From Apophysomyces variabilis (taxonomy: Eukaryota > Mucoromycota > Mucoromycetes > Mucorales > Mucoraceae), in NCBI GenBank assembly GCA_002749535.1, contig MZZL01000398.1:838634-902633 (forward strand): a stretch of 64,000 bases of DNA, given 5' to 3'. The position numbers were made by a program, and so were the translations under genes. Positions within the stretch are counted from its first letter, which is position 1, and every line of letters begins with the position of its first letter. Shown here one piece after another: positions 50,467 through 63,388 of the stretch. Under the pieces are notes generated by a model. The model was not told where the DNA came from, ran no database searches, and saw only the letters and a list, made by a program, of their open reading frames with translations.

Positions 50467-52613
50467 ATTTTAATTTTTATAGAATACCTATTGTCTGCTA
50501 AAGTCTTCTACAGTCTTCTTCTTTCATATGATTTGAAAGTTCGTCTGCATCACACCCGGTAAAAAACTATCTTGGTATGTCTTTGAATAGAGTACGTAAA
50601 AGTTGCAGCATCTTCGGGTGCATTCGAACAAAGTTTACATAGTTTATGCCATTTCCATTTCATTGTACAATGGATTTGCATGGAATGTTACATAAATATT
50701 ACACGTGTAGATACAGTTTATAACTCGGTCTACTGTTCCCATCAATAATAACTCAATGTCTATCTTGATTCAAAATTGTGTCATGCTTACAGAAAATGAC
50801 GGGAAAAGAACGAAAATGACATGTGAAGGAAAAATAAACAAGTGGGTGACATGCTTTCCATTAGCTGTTTTTCTGCTAGATAACCGGAATAATATTTCAA
50901 ATTCCTAACTGGATCGTATTCACAGCAGTAAAAATGCAAGAATACACAAAGTACCCTTTATTGATCTTTTTGCAAGTAGGACATCCTGACAACTCGCAGT
51001 GCATCTAAATTCTGATATTAAGAAGTCGATTTCCTTAGGGGATAGGTTGTTAAGAGCATTAGATATGTCATTATTCTAGCTTACAGACTCTGGATGCGTC
51101 TTATAGAGGTTTGTGGATTACTTTCTTTTTCGAGCTAAGTGAATGACATCGAGTTTCAACCTAGCACTATCTAGTTTCTTGGGTTTATTTAGTGGTTCAA
51201 ATGAGCGCAAAAATAATAATTGTGTCCGTCCGGGCTAGATCAATCTGTAAATTGAGGGGGGATGGAAAAATATCGGGAAAGGGCGTAAGTATCAAAAAAG
51301 CACTTATACAACGAAGAAGCGGGCGACAGCAGGCCGAACAGGGGCCCTGATGCGACGGACAGCTTTTGTGGAGATATCGATATGTATTAGGCATGTGGAT
51401 TGAATGGACGGGTTGTATTATAGGAAATAGATTCAACAGACTTGGCGTTTAGGGAAACTAGAGCCTACCATCTGGAGAAGGGGAGCATTGTGTTGTTTGA
51501 GCCTACTAATTTCAGCCTTGGCAGCAGCGAGTTCTGCTTTTGACTGTTTAACAGTGGGCTTGGGGAGAGCTCAAGGATGTGGATGCACTTTTAATATGAG
51601 GTAAAGCGGTAGCTAAGCAGAAAAAGGACGGCATTGAATTTTTTTTTTTTCATTTGCTGCGACATTTAATTCCACTGGACTGCAACTTCGATTTTCGTAG
51701 TTTGCGATATTATTCTTGGGAAATACTGTATATGACACATTATCATGGTATCTTACCCAACAGCATCCTGGGATGCTCTGACCACACTTTTCAGCAACTG
51801 ATAATGACAGTAGAACGTTTGCTCGCTTAATATGCAACGGAGGTGATATCGCTCATACAGTGTAAAATGGCAAGTAAAAAAATAGGGAAACATAAAGAAA
51901 TATATAACAAACCAAACCTGGATCACTTGTACAGAACAGATTATCAGTCAAGGACTTGCACATACAAGCATTTACATCTAGCTTTATTAAACAACCATTC
52001 CCAAGGCATTTATAATACAAGATATCCAATCTACATGGATTGACAGTTTGTAGCACAAGAATGCGCCGTATGAAACAGAAACATGGACTGGAATGATCAA
52101 TCGATATTCTCAATCAAGTGTCCCTTATCATCAACCAGCTTATCTGTTGTTCTGAACCAGCAAGAACATTCTTCTCAGCCAACGTATGTTGAGAGAATAC
52201 AACAACAGTGATCAGACCATTGGTTCTTCTTATTATGCTCCATCAATGGATATTGACGTAAAGCAATAAGACTAAGCTATCCTATTATTATCTTAGACTT
52301 GACCAAGACTTGAAGTATACACAGTAAAAGCGCGGCGCGGCTTTTTCTCTTGAGCATTCTGTTAAGGTAATATATTAGCGCTGTACTTCCTTTCTAGAGT
52401 GACGTCTTCATGCATTATCGTTCTGCTTAAAGCTCTCTGCTGATTGGGCAAATATGTTTGAATACCAAAATTACAGATCGACCCATTCATGCGCTGAACT
52501 GCCAAATTCAGATCCAGCATGTGGCTTTGACGGTTTTCCATGATCGCAAAAAAAAATGGACTGATACGCCATTTAAAGAAAGGCCCGTTGTCCACCTCCG
52601 CTTGTCAGCCATT
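50467..52613. other. 2.1-kb spacer
   Basis: Mostly AT-rich with stops in all frames. One exon-like piece on the minus strand (51470-51567) is listed separately. No other gene recognised. Confidence 0.45.
51470..51567 (-). other. Isolated coiled-coil exon-like segment
   Basis: Between an acceptor-like GAG and a GTAGGC donor the minus strand encodes LPKPTVKQSKAELAAAKAEI followed by SRLKQHNAPLLQM, a strikingly regular amphipathic helix of bZIP or coiled-coil type. I found no partner exons on either side, so it could be part of a missed gene, a relic, or chance. Confidence 0.25.
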
Positions 52614-54260
52614 ATGCCGTCGCATAATCCTAAACGTGGGCAGCATAAAGCCCAGGGCGAACAAGAAAAGAGGAATTTAGCAAACCAAAGTTGGAGCGAT
52701 AAGATAAACCAGGCCATCGATGACCTGGCAATCAATAGAACAAGGTACTTTGGGAGACAAAAGCGGAAACAAAAAACCCGTTCATTCTGTCCCCAACAAT
52801 AACTCGATGCCGTGTTAGTGTCCGGGAAGAAGCTTTAGACTCGCTTATATCCGGACTACTACGCCATTACGCAGCAGAAGTGATCGAGCCTAGAAACGAA
52901 GAATTATTGATACTGCTAAAGCGTTCACTGAGCAAAGGCGGAAGTCAGAGAGAGTCTTGCCTCGCAGCCAACGCCATCGCCTTGGCATTTGTCAACCATG
53001 GTGATATGTCTCTTGGTGAAGAAGAAGATCTATACCAAATTATTCTGCCTACATTGAAAGCCACACTGTCGAACAGCACCGATATTACGATTAAGAGCAA
53101 CGTAAAAGAAAAGAAGCAGGAAACATATTTTTTGATACTCATATGCACATGTACACACTCGTCATCGTACAAAAATTTCACGATTGTCTAGTGTATACAA
53201 ACGATGGCCCTGATTACATTTATTGCCGCATCCGATATCGATACGCAGTTGGTCCGCAACTATCTATATGATATCATCGAGACAGAAGGTGAAGGGCTGG
53301 ACACAGAGGGCCTCTCTACCCAAGATATAGATCAACTGCTTTCTGCAGCCCTACGGGCGTATGGTTTACTATATATTTCTTCATTTAGCGAAGGAATTCT
53401 CCAATCTGATGTTATCTGGGAAGAAATCGAGAAGTAAGTACTGTGTAAATTGATACGACAAGACAATTTTGATCCAGGCTCTTGTCAGGGTCATGCCGTT
53501 GCATGAAATGCTGCTAGAGTCTTCTGATAAGGATGTCCGTGTGGCAGCAGGCGAGAACATTGCAGTCATGTTTGAGATCATGCGGATATGTGTAGATTTG
53601 GTAAGGATAGAACTGATAAGGTCAAATAACAGAGTACTAACTCTAATATAGGAAGAAGAAGATGAGGAATTTGATGAAGAAGCCGAGCAATATCCAGAAT
53701 ATGATAACATGGATGGACTGTTATACACGTTGAAACAGCTTTCTGTCGAAAGTGGTCGCCGTCAAACGAAAAGCGATCGTGCAGAACAGAAATCTGTGTT
53801 CCGCGATGTGACCAAAAGCGTGGAAGAAGGTATTAAACCAGTAGAAGAGTTGAAAATCGGTGGAAAGGTGATCACGTTCCGAGGATGGTGTAAGTTATAT
53901 TCGTTTTTGAAAAGGAATATTGGAAAGTCTCATTGTTGCCTATAGCCAAAATTTTGGTATTGAACGCATTTCGAAGGTCCATTGGACAAGGATTACAGCA
54001 GCATTTCAAGGTAACGTAACTGAAAATTGTAGACTGTCTGATATTGAGCGTATTATGCATAGACAAATGATTTGCTGCGACAAATATTTCATTTTTCGGG
54101 ACGGTTTTCTACGCAGAACACCACAGATGATGACGATGATGAAGAAAAGCACTATTTGGATGATCTCAGTAAAGTGGACAAGCATTATGTATATGAGGAA
54201 CGTGATAAAGCGCGATCGAAACAACTGAGAATCGCAAGAAATGGAAAAGATAGAGCATAA
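52614..54260 (+). CDS. IFRD family protein (interferon-related developmental regulator)
   Basis: About seven exons give about 420 residues. From ATG 52614 (MPSHNPKRGQHKAQGEQEKR), exon 1 ends NRT and splices at about 52745-52829 to SVREEALDSLISGLLRHYAA. The IFRD HEAT-like core follows: LLILLKRSLSKGGSQRESCL, ALAFVNHGDMSLGEEEDLYQ, TMALITFIAASDIDT (after the intron near 53101-53191) and LLSAALRAYGLLY. The C-terminal IFRD_C block is present: RAEQKSVFRDVTKSVEEGIK, PVEELKIGGKVITFRGW. An acidic EEEDEEFDEEAEQ stretch lies in the middle and the tail is basic (KARSKQLRIARNGKDRA). In animals IFRD1/2 are transcription co-regulators, and IFRD2 can bind inactive ribosomes; the fungal role is unknown. It is convergent with the GPI7-like gene, 174 bp apart. 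Confidence 0.88.
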
Positions 54261-54434
54261 ATTTTTGTACATATCAAGTTTTGCACCGTTAAAGCATCAT
54301 CTGTGTTAATAGTAAGAGCAGAGATCATTAGTTTAATCCCCCCCACCATTCTGTAATCGAAAGTTGGAATAGTTACGGAGTAAGCTGTTGCATGTAGTTA
54401 GCGATATATTTTCCATTTATTATACACATGAGGG

Positions 54435-57400
54435 CTAGTCTTGTTCTAGAGGATTGGTTCGTTTTTCCAATCCTTCGTCTTCAGCAACGACATATTCTGT
54501 ATCAGGAGTCAATGATGGTGGAGCTGCCCAGAATTTCACAATAGCCGTCCCAATTAGGACTTGGAACAACCAATGAAACAGGACAGACCATGCTACTTGA
54601 TATAGGTATTTGGGTGAGAAAACCGACCAGATAAAAAGATGTTCCCGCAAGACCGTAACAGCTACGGAGAGCACCGCCAGAAAAACTGCAAAGAAAGTGG
54701 ACTCTACGAGCTTATAGTCCCACCAATCGGATATCAGCGTCCAGCTTGCTAGGGTCCACCAGATACTGCCTGACCAATTGGAGAAGAATGTCAAGGCCCC
54801 GATAACGAGAGTATCATAGCCTTCTACGCCAATATACGCATTACTGAGATCTATAGATGCGATCGAGTTTGTATGACCAGTCATAAAGAATCCGGCGTGG
54901 CTCAAGCAAGTCATTGTGAAACAGAGTATTATGGTTGGCGGTGAACTACAGCACTTCCACTTCTTTAACAGGTAGTACTGCAGGGAAAATATCGTAAACA
55001 AGGCAGAATTTGGCGTTTTTGACAATAAGATTAGTAAAGGAGTCAGCATATGAAGTAGTAGATGTAGAAATGGTTCTGAGCCAACACCTATATCCGAGAA
55101 CAAATTAATGAGCACACCTAAAGACGGTTTCTAAGGTCGTTACCATTCTGTTGATGTACGTCTAATAAACCTGCGCGTCGGGTCACATACATCAGGCCAC
55201 TTAGCGCTAGAAAACTTGCTCCACAATAGTTGTATATAAGCCTGCCAAGCTTGACATCATTTAATCGTTGTACCACTTCCATTGTCAGAAGACCGGAATA
55301 TGTCTGTGGCAATTCATCAGGCATTTCAGTCCGTATCTTGTACGCCATTATGAACATAGCAGTTAATGTAGTGAGCAACAGATAGCCCACTTTGCACAAT
55401 GTCTGGATAATCCCTGCGCCTTGCGACACACCAGTTCCTTGTCCTTGGCTAGTATTACGAATAATCAACGTGCTGTAGAGCACCGGTGTAGCGAGGGATA
55501 TAGCCAAAACGTCCCATTGCATCGATGGCGAGATGTATTTAACAAACCCATCTCCTCTGTTCCATCCAAGTGCTACTCGAGCAAGGCACATTTGTAGGAT
55601 GCAAAGTAAACCTAGTCTAGATTTTTCCCGCCAAGTGCAACGACTCTCATAGAAGCTATCACTCCCATAAATACTGTGGCCATACACGAAGCGCCTTCTC
55701 ACCTCTTTATCGTATAAAGTAGATACAGACTCGGAACGTAGTAATACCATAACATGTGCTCCTCCTCCACAAAACTACTTGCAAACATACTTCCGGCAAA
55801 GATAATCACCGCCATCGCTATATATCCTTGGATCACACGCCAGCTTAAAGACGATTCTACTCTGCATGCTAAGGGAACGCTGACATAGATCAATCCAATG
55901 GCACTGATTGCGATAAGCACAAGACCGAGATACATATCAGACAAGCCATAATTACTTGCTGTGCTCGCAAGTTGGGATTGTGCGAATTCAATAAACTACT
56001 TCGAAAACCAGTTTAGATAGGTGGAAATATAGCATAATGCATACCTCTAGGTACGCTTTGGCAGCCGTAGTTGCGATGCTTTCCTCCTGCATATCCATGT
56101 AACCTTGATGCAGAGTAAAAGCCTCAACGTATCTCCATCCCGGGTGTGTATTGTCTAGGTGATCTTTAGTTTCTGACGTAAAACTGAGATAATTGGCAAT
56201 TTCTGGTATTAATCTTTCTAGCAGACGTCCCATTTGGTAGGCATTCAGTTGCAACGCACGAAGAACAGATGATGCTAAAGATCTGTTGGTATAGCGGCAT
56301 GTATACTACGCGATCTACTTACGTTTCGACCCTCTGTAGAGATCAGTCACGACCTTTCCCAAGTTATTCTTAGGTATTGGAAATGCAAACAGACTTGCCA
56401 AAGTGGGAACAATATCCGTCTGGTCTATGATAGGAAATCCAAATGTTATGGCGGTGTCTCCACGTTTCTGGACGTGTTTCTTTAGAGTCGGCCTGGACTC
56501 GAACCGTGGGCTCATGAAAACAAGAGCCTAGCCAGCGTGCTGTCAGTAGATAGGGAAAAAGTAAGAATGACATGACACGTACAGTCGAAGTCTCGCCAAG
56601 AGAAGAGCCGCCGTGATTCCCTTCCTATCCGTCCAAATATTGGTTTATTGATAGGAACCCGCTTGTTATGCAGATCACTTACATCGTTCATCCCATGGTC
56701 GCCACATAATATAATCAAAGTTCCTTTTGAATCCGGGCTATTAGCCATTCGTTGAGCGTCCTGGTTAGCTACGATTTCATATATTTCTTCTATTGCACGA
56801 TCCATTTCCTCTTGCTTCGGCTTCATCAGCTTGCTAAGATTTTCTCTAATTCATTGCTAAACCCTCGACAAGGCTTCATTTTACCTTTCTGGACCGCCCG
56901 TATGACCGACATGATCTAATCCTAGATAATGGAGTATTGTAACATCCCAGTCCGGTTGGCTGATGTCCGGTTTGATATGGCGCGTGACGTTCAGATCGAC
57001 CTGAACTGTATCCTATCATTGTCCCATGAGATCCAATCCATCTAATCTCTTTAACCTTACTGTGACATAAAATGATGTAGTGCCGTCCTTTTTGTCAAAC
57101 ATTCCAGGTAAGAGTCGAATCCATGTGTCATCACCGAAGAAATGTATTGTTTTATTTAGGGAGTGCTTCAATTGATAAACCCAGTTATCATGAAATTCAA
57201 GTGAAGAGCTTGTATCCGATTCAGCAATATTCAAGACAGCGTCTAGAAAGCTAGGTACCGTGCCTTGGTAGACGCACTACATTGAGACGCCTTGGAAAAA
57301 CGGGCAGTACAAGTACACGTTACCTGTTGTTAATGCCTTGATGCGTGGCATAGTTACAGTTGGAGCTGTAGCCCGAGCAGTGAATGGTATGGCAGTATGA

Positions 57401-57787
57401 GACTCTATAAGACTAAAGGTACATGATGAGACCGATGATCATGGTCAAAGCAGCATGAACTGAAGCATTTATACCTGTTCACAAACTTAAAGCCAGAGTC
57501 TTTCCCAAAGACAAAATCACTAAGAACGAAAGAACAAGCAAAATTGTTTATTCTTGCGTAAGACTTTTTCGTCTGCCATACTTTCGAAGAGCGTCAACGA
57601 CCACGAAAACGAGACGATCGAACTCAGGTTCGATCAAGGTGGTGCGATCTCCATTAGGCCAGGCTGGTGCGCTCTCAAAAGAGGCAAAACCTGGAAGATA
57701 TATTTTGTACGGAAAGAAGCCTTTACAAAAGAGAGTGAGTCCTGCTAATTGGACGAAAGCCAGCAAAAGCAGGCTCAAAGACTTCAT
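54435..57787 (-). CDS. GPI7: GPI ethanolamine phosphate transferase 2 (Gpi7/Las21/PIGG)
   Basis: ER enzyme adding ethanolamine phosphate to the second mannose of GPI anchors. Multi-exon, from ATG 57787 (signal-anchor MKSLSLLLLAFVQLAGLTLF). The luminal alkaline-phosphatase-like domain shows GFFPYKIYLPG, RLVFVVVDALR with the first metal-site Asp, then TARATAPTVTMPRIKALTTG with the conserved Thr that carries the phosphoethanolamine intermediate, LHYLGLDHVGHTGGP, CGDHGMND joined over an intron to EGNHGGSSLGETSTALVFMS, and PIIDQTDIVPTLASLFAFPI. The C-terminal half (54435-55950) has about a dozen hydrophobic helices, for example LGLVLIAISAIGLIYVSV and FHWLFQVLIGTAIVKFW. The EGNHGGSSLG motif and the second-half topology fit Gpi7 rather than Mcd4 or Gpi13. 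Some junctions (about 56880-57010, 55120) are approximate. Confidence 0.92.
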
Positions 57788-59975
57788 GAAAACGACAAGC
57801 TGTGCCTACTATCCTTTTTGTTCAACCCCTCTGGTAAGCATCAGCTATGGAAAGTCACATCGCTATTGGCTGTTCCGCGATTAGAAACTCCGAATATTGA
57901 TATTCTGTTACTTTAAGCAAAAGCAGTAAAACAACTTTAACGAAATGATCATTAACAGGAAGATATGAAATACTGACAATGAAAATCCGAAGACAAATAA
58001 ACAATATAATGCCACTGCTGTAACATAGAAACGAACTATTGTTTTTCAACAGCTTTTAGAGATTAAGTCCAAAATCATTTTGTTTTATAAGGGAGAATTA
58101 TACGACCAAATTATGAACGTTCCGCTAACAAATTTGAATCAGAAGCATGTTCTTGTTCAAGAGATAAGTGGAACTATATCACCAAAATTAGGATACGCAT
58201 CCCCACTAATTAGAAGACAATCCTAAACGACCCGATGTTTAAAGCGGTCGATGATAACAGAAAATATTTAGCAAAAATGATGTAGCCGATTCTGTTTGTC
58301 TCACACAAAACGCCAGTACCTGTATGATGTGTGGAAAGACAACAAGAAAGAGTTAAACCTTATTAAACATATAGTTTACAGTAAAGAAAAGAAAGCCAAT
58401 GACAATTGTTAACGTAATCAGTTTGAATTACTGAGTATTGTGTTAAGACATAAAAAGAGGCTTACGTATTGCTTAAAGGAAGCCATGCTTGTCAAGACAC
58501 TAATTCTCGTTCCCAGTGTGCTGCAGATTACCTCACGAAGAAGAGAATCATGGAGTTATCAAATATGCCACCATATCAGCTTCCTAAATTACATGAAAGG
58601 TCGTTCATAATTGCATCGTGGTGAGCAAATTAGAGCAGTATTTCGTATTAGGAAAGCTAACCATGCCTTTAATTTGATAAAGGAAGAAATACTCAATAAG
58701 TAGTAATACGGAAGATTTACGGTCCATTTAATGTGTTCCTGTTTTATTTATTTAACGGGATCCAAAGTACATATTAACAGAAAGCTTGGCTGTTGTTTGC
58801 TATAAAAAACAAGGATAAATATCACACTGTTAGCGGTGAAGTTGACGACAAGTGTGCAAAGAATAGTATCAACAAGCCTTTGTAGAACAGAAGAGATGAA
58901 CAATTAACATGAAGGCAAATAGAAAACTAGACTTATAGAATCAGCGAGACTGACATGTAATTTTGTATTTCAAAGTACGCTGTTGATTGCTTCCTAAAAC
59001 AATTAGAGGGTTCATGATGGTAGACCTCATGAAAAAGGATAACACGAGAAGAAAACTTTTCATCCAGTGTTTGTAAGATAACGTAATGGTGCAGTTGAAA
59101 GGTATTAATACTCCTGGTGATCGGTAAAAGGAGTCAGAAACAGAAGGCTTTTCAACTACGGAAGGTCAGAAAAAGCAGATGAATGCTGAATCTTACGTAA
59201 TGTAAGAACTTCAGCAGAGAAATCCATCTCCTGCCAGCTGAATAAACGAAAACGGTGTTGGATATGACAATTCGCACGTGAGAAGAATAATCACTGTGAG
59301 GATTTATATATGGAATATTTAAAAGATCCAGCGCCGAACAAGCTAAAGTACAATCCAACCATACGTATTATCTCGGGTATACAATAAGATCTTTCTGAAT
59401 GCTCCAATATTTATCCGGTTAAGCGATCGTATGTCACATAAAAGTTGTTTACGGTCACCGACAGCTTAAATATAGAGTACCGTAAGTGAACCACGACCAG
59501 AATTACCAACATATGAACCGTGTCATTCGTGTTATAAATCTATCATCATAACTTGAAACATATAAAATGGGCTGAAACCTTCCTCGTCTCTAATACGCAG
59601 CTTATTTTCTGTAACGTTGATTATCAAAAAGGTGTGACGTCTCAGAAACTGTGATCAACTGTCTGACTTATCACGATCAATTACCGTCAAAGCTGTCAAT
59701 CACACCTCTTTTTCCTTTAGAGCGCTTCACAGTCTTCTGCAATGTGTTGTATAACAATACTTGATATGCTTCACGACTATGATCTCTGGAGCTGAAGAGA
59801 TATCATATTGCTCAAAAAAGCTGAGAAATACCTCAATAAAGAGGCTGAACTGGAAAGAGCGAGAGAAGGTAAAATATTCTGACAGATGATCTGAAGCCAT
59901 CGAACATCTTTTATAATTGCACGTACTGCGTTCACGGTTGTTTGTAAACACTGTGAAGACATTCGACATCCAAAA
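57788..59975. other. 2.2-kb gene-poor spacer
   Basis: AT-rich with no recognised gene. It contains the inverted repeat at 59626-59713 and leads into the Fanzor relic. Parts may be decayed transposon sequence, but I see no readable block. Confidence 0.5.
59626..59713. repeat. Short inverted repeat (hairpin or MITE-like)
   Basis: The left arm AAAAAGGTGTGA (59626-59637) is repeated in inverted form at 59700-59713 (TCACACCTCTTTTT), with two extra bases in the right arm. The 62-bp interior has no coding potential. It could be a transcription hairpin, a tiny MITE, or a remnant of element ends lying 260 bp before the Fanzor relic. Confidence 0.55.
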
Positions 59976-62710
59976 ATGCCGTATAAAGCTAGCTCCTTAT
60001 TTCTAAGGCACAGAAACCAGCCAGGTGAGCACCCTATCCTATTTACTTGTGAAGAAAATATAGATTTATGTTTTTCTACATATAAAGTTGGAGTCAAGGA
60101 AAACATAAACGTAACAGAAGAGGCTGGAACATCCGCAGCCAAAAAGCGCGGTAGAAACCAAAAAGCCTCTAAAACAAGCAATAACAAGACGACCGGAAAA
60201 CGTTGCTCCACCTGCTATGGCAGCTTTCACTTTCAAATCATCCTCCAAAACCTAATGTTACCACAAGAAATCCAAAAAAGATGTCACTGCAGAAAAGTTG
60301 GATCAAAAGCATTATGAAACTTCCACCGGTGAACTTACTTTCTCTTCTGTTATACGTGGAGAATAGTGGCAACTTTTTGTATGAATACCGGGCGGCTATC
60401 GTCCTTTCTGACACCAGTGATCTTCCATACGCAGCTCGTGATCAATTCTTACATAGTTGCCAATTTGTAGCGTTTGGTCCCTTCCTATCTTTACACGCAG
60501 AACTTTTGTTATTCTGTTTGCCGACTACGGTGATTCTCTTAATTTCAAGGCTTCTGTTCCTTTAGCGAGCTGTGAAAGTTAACGTGAGTTTTAGAGTATA
60601 CAAAACATGCTTTACCACTTTACCTTTGTTCCTGCAAATCATTCGGACTTATCGAAGTATTGAACTTATCAGGAGTGTAATTAGGGATGATTGATTGTAG
60701 CGAGGGTCGTTGGAGTCAGCAATGACAACATCAACTTTCCGGTGAAGCTACAAGAGCACTGGCGAACGTTTTCCAGTCGTTATCCAAGCGCTGCTTATCC
60801 TGCCGGCAACTTTACAGGATACAGTGATGCACCATCAGCCTCCTGTTTGGCTCTAGCTTCTACATACTGGAATAATGTTGTGGAAAATTCTGAAAGCCGT
60901 GTCAAATTTATATATCACGGAGATTGACAAAATTAACACTGGTAAATACGCAAAGCTCTTTCATAAAAATCTGTTTCATTCGATCTTGAAGATCCCTAGG
61001 GCTTAACGAATAAGAATGCTAAAGCCATCCCTGGTGGAATACGTATACGAAAGTCTTGCCAGAGGGACTCTCACTGGTCCTTCCCTGGAGAACCAATGGG
61101 TCGTAATATTAGAGATGCCATTGATAGAGTTTGTGTGGAATTCGCAGTGCTAATGTAACAAGAAAAAATAACCATTGAGAGATCATCCGCTCGGCCCGGC
61201 TAGTATGCAGCAGTGTTGGTCCACATACTTGAGGAGTACAACGAGGAGCATCGAGTAGCCGCGCAAAGTTGCATAGATTTGCCTCGCTTGGTTTTTCTTT
61301 CTTCATGTCCGTCTACGCGCTGAAGATTTATTTTCTACCAACTGTAAAGCTCTAGCTTTAATTGCCCCGCATCACTGCACAAAGCAATTATTATAGCCAG
61401 CTTTCTCAGATTCACGAGCTGTTCAATTTTAGTAAGCTTGGCTATAGAACGTAAGTACAGTGAAGCAGGACAAATTGTTATATACCAAAACTTTCACCGT
61501 TAGCCTGGAAAAACTCAGAAATTTTGCCAAAGAATGCCAAATAGCTTCCAAGACCATTGTCTTGATTGATGGACACAGTGTGGATTTCCAATTTGCTCGG
61601 ACGGGGAAAACAGAGCCTGCGGTCACTGATTGCAATCTTTCTGTTGGCGACTACGAAGCAGGTGAAATCTACGACTATTTTACGCCATGTGCAGTAGATC
61701 CTGGTGTAAAACAAGTATTTACAGCTGCGTACGATGGAGAAAGTGAGCCCCACGAATTGAGAAGATATTCAACCAACGAATATTACACATATACCGGATC
61801 ACCGAACAGACAAAGGCAAATGCAAAAGAAGAAGAAAACGCAACAAATGGAAGAAATTGAAAGCCATCTGGAGTCTGGGAAATCAAAATAGTAGAGATTA
61901 TCATATCAACTTGAGGAAAATTTTTGTCCATATGGATACACTTTTCCTTTTTTACGGACTTGAACTAGGAGAGAGAAGGTTTCACGGATATCAAGGTGTA
62001 CAAACAGCGAAAGAGAAAATCGTTAATACACTGGCGTTCGGCGTTAAAAAGTACAACTGTAGCAGACAGAAACGGACTGTATCGAACAGAAAAGTTTGGA
62101 AAAGGGAGTGAAAATGTCGGAAGAATAAGGCCAACAGAGATCCAGTAGTTCGCAATCCGTTACAGTAAGGTTAGAAATTGTTGCATAACACTTCATTGCC
62201 TGTAGCAATTAACAGATAATTGATAGCCTTGCTCTGCAAAATACATGTGCCAAACGCAGTAAGCTCAGAAAAAAGCCAAGCCTTTACCTCACTGGAGGCA
62301 AAGGAAATTCACCGTTGAAAGGAAAGTGCCACTCATTGTATTTGAAGATGGGATGTTCAACTATCGATGCAACTATAAAGGACACCGTAAGGGTATCATG
62401 AACATCCTATGGAGAACTTTGAAGTGGAGAGAGAGCCGTGAAGAGCTATTAATGCTCATGATCAATGGATAGCTTCCTCACAAGTAAGTTAGAGCGATGA
62501 CAGTAATATCTTGCTTACTAACATCATTTAGATGTGCCATAGCTGCAGATTCAGGTCTCTGGAAAAGCCCACCACAGCCGATAGTCTTTCTCACAATAGC
62601 ATCTTGGTATGCAAAAAACGAGTTTCTTAGGGCCCATGGGTAACCTGATCCTTTTATATGGCCGCCCGGAGCTTAATGGACTATAGCAACAGTTCCGATC
62701 AGTAGGTTCT
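59976..62710 (+). pseudogene. Decayed Fanzor (eukaryotic TnpB-like RNA-guided nuclease)
   Basis: Fanzors are eukaryotic relatives of TnpB/Cas12 that cut DNA guided by an element-encoded RNA. Blocks occur in the right order but different frames. 59976-60240: Lys-rich N-region and a zinc-knuckle start (KRCSTC near 60201). 60700-60925: helical recognition region (ASTYWNNVVENSESRVKFIY). 61460-61889: RuvC-I AVDPGVKQVFTAAYDG (Asp codon 61697-61699), then LRRYSTNEYYTYTGSPNRQR. 61927-62100: YGLELGERRFHGYQGVQTAK and LAFGVKKYN. 62326-62460: RuvC-II-like PLIVFEDGMFN, then LLMLMING ended by a stop where family members read NEYLTSQ. 62532-62625: zinc ribbon CHSCRFRSLEKP...ILVC. At least five frame changes or stops break it, so it cannot encode a full enzyme. 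Identification is by remembered family motifs, not a search. Confidence 0.75.
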
Positions 62711-63388
62711 AACGAACTTTCTGGTCCGGACGCTAGCATCTGGCAAACATATATCAAAGGCAAACGCTCTTATTTCATTATACAATCTATTGCCGTTGAT
62801 GAAAATGAAGTTGTCAGTAGGATTCATTTTGATGCGAAGCGAGATTACAATCTTTTGGGATTGGAAAACGTAAACAAAAGGAAAAAAGAGAGATAGTGGA
62901 GAACATGGACAAAATAAGTATGGGCCGGACAATGGACTACCAGGGACGAAAGGAAATGGATTGGGTAACTTATGGTCCCTAAGAGCTCTGATGCAAAAAT
63001 TGTAAGATGTTATGAGACAAACACGTTTTGGCCAGTAACAACATATTCTGGAACGCGGAGTGGATTTGGTCTGGGCAAAGAAGACCAAGAGCTTGCCCGA
63101 CCCTCATTAATCGGTATACCACCGTTGCGAATAAGGTTGGTGCTTCCTGCGAATTGTAGGTTTCTACAGCAAGTGTATTAGACAATGTTTCCAATCAGGA
63201 TTATTTACTAACGTTTATCTTTGCAACTAATCTCACCGTTAGACTCCATTATCTCATTTTAACAAAGGATATTCACTAACAATTGTTGGCAAATTCTTAA
63301 TGATTTTTATTAAAAAATTTCCAAATAAGTTTGGGAGGTATCCTTCAAGTACTTTAATAGACCAGTAAAAGCTTATGGGAATTACTGC
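62711..63388. other. Spacer between Fanzor relic and iterated repeats
   Basis: No clear gene. A 69-codon frame (62972-63181 +) has no recognised motif. This stretch is where a Fanzor 3' guide RNA and element end would be expected, but I cannot define either. Confidence 0.4.
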
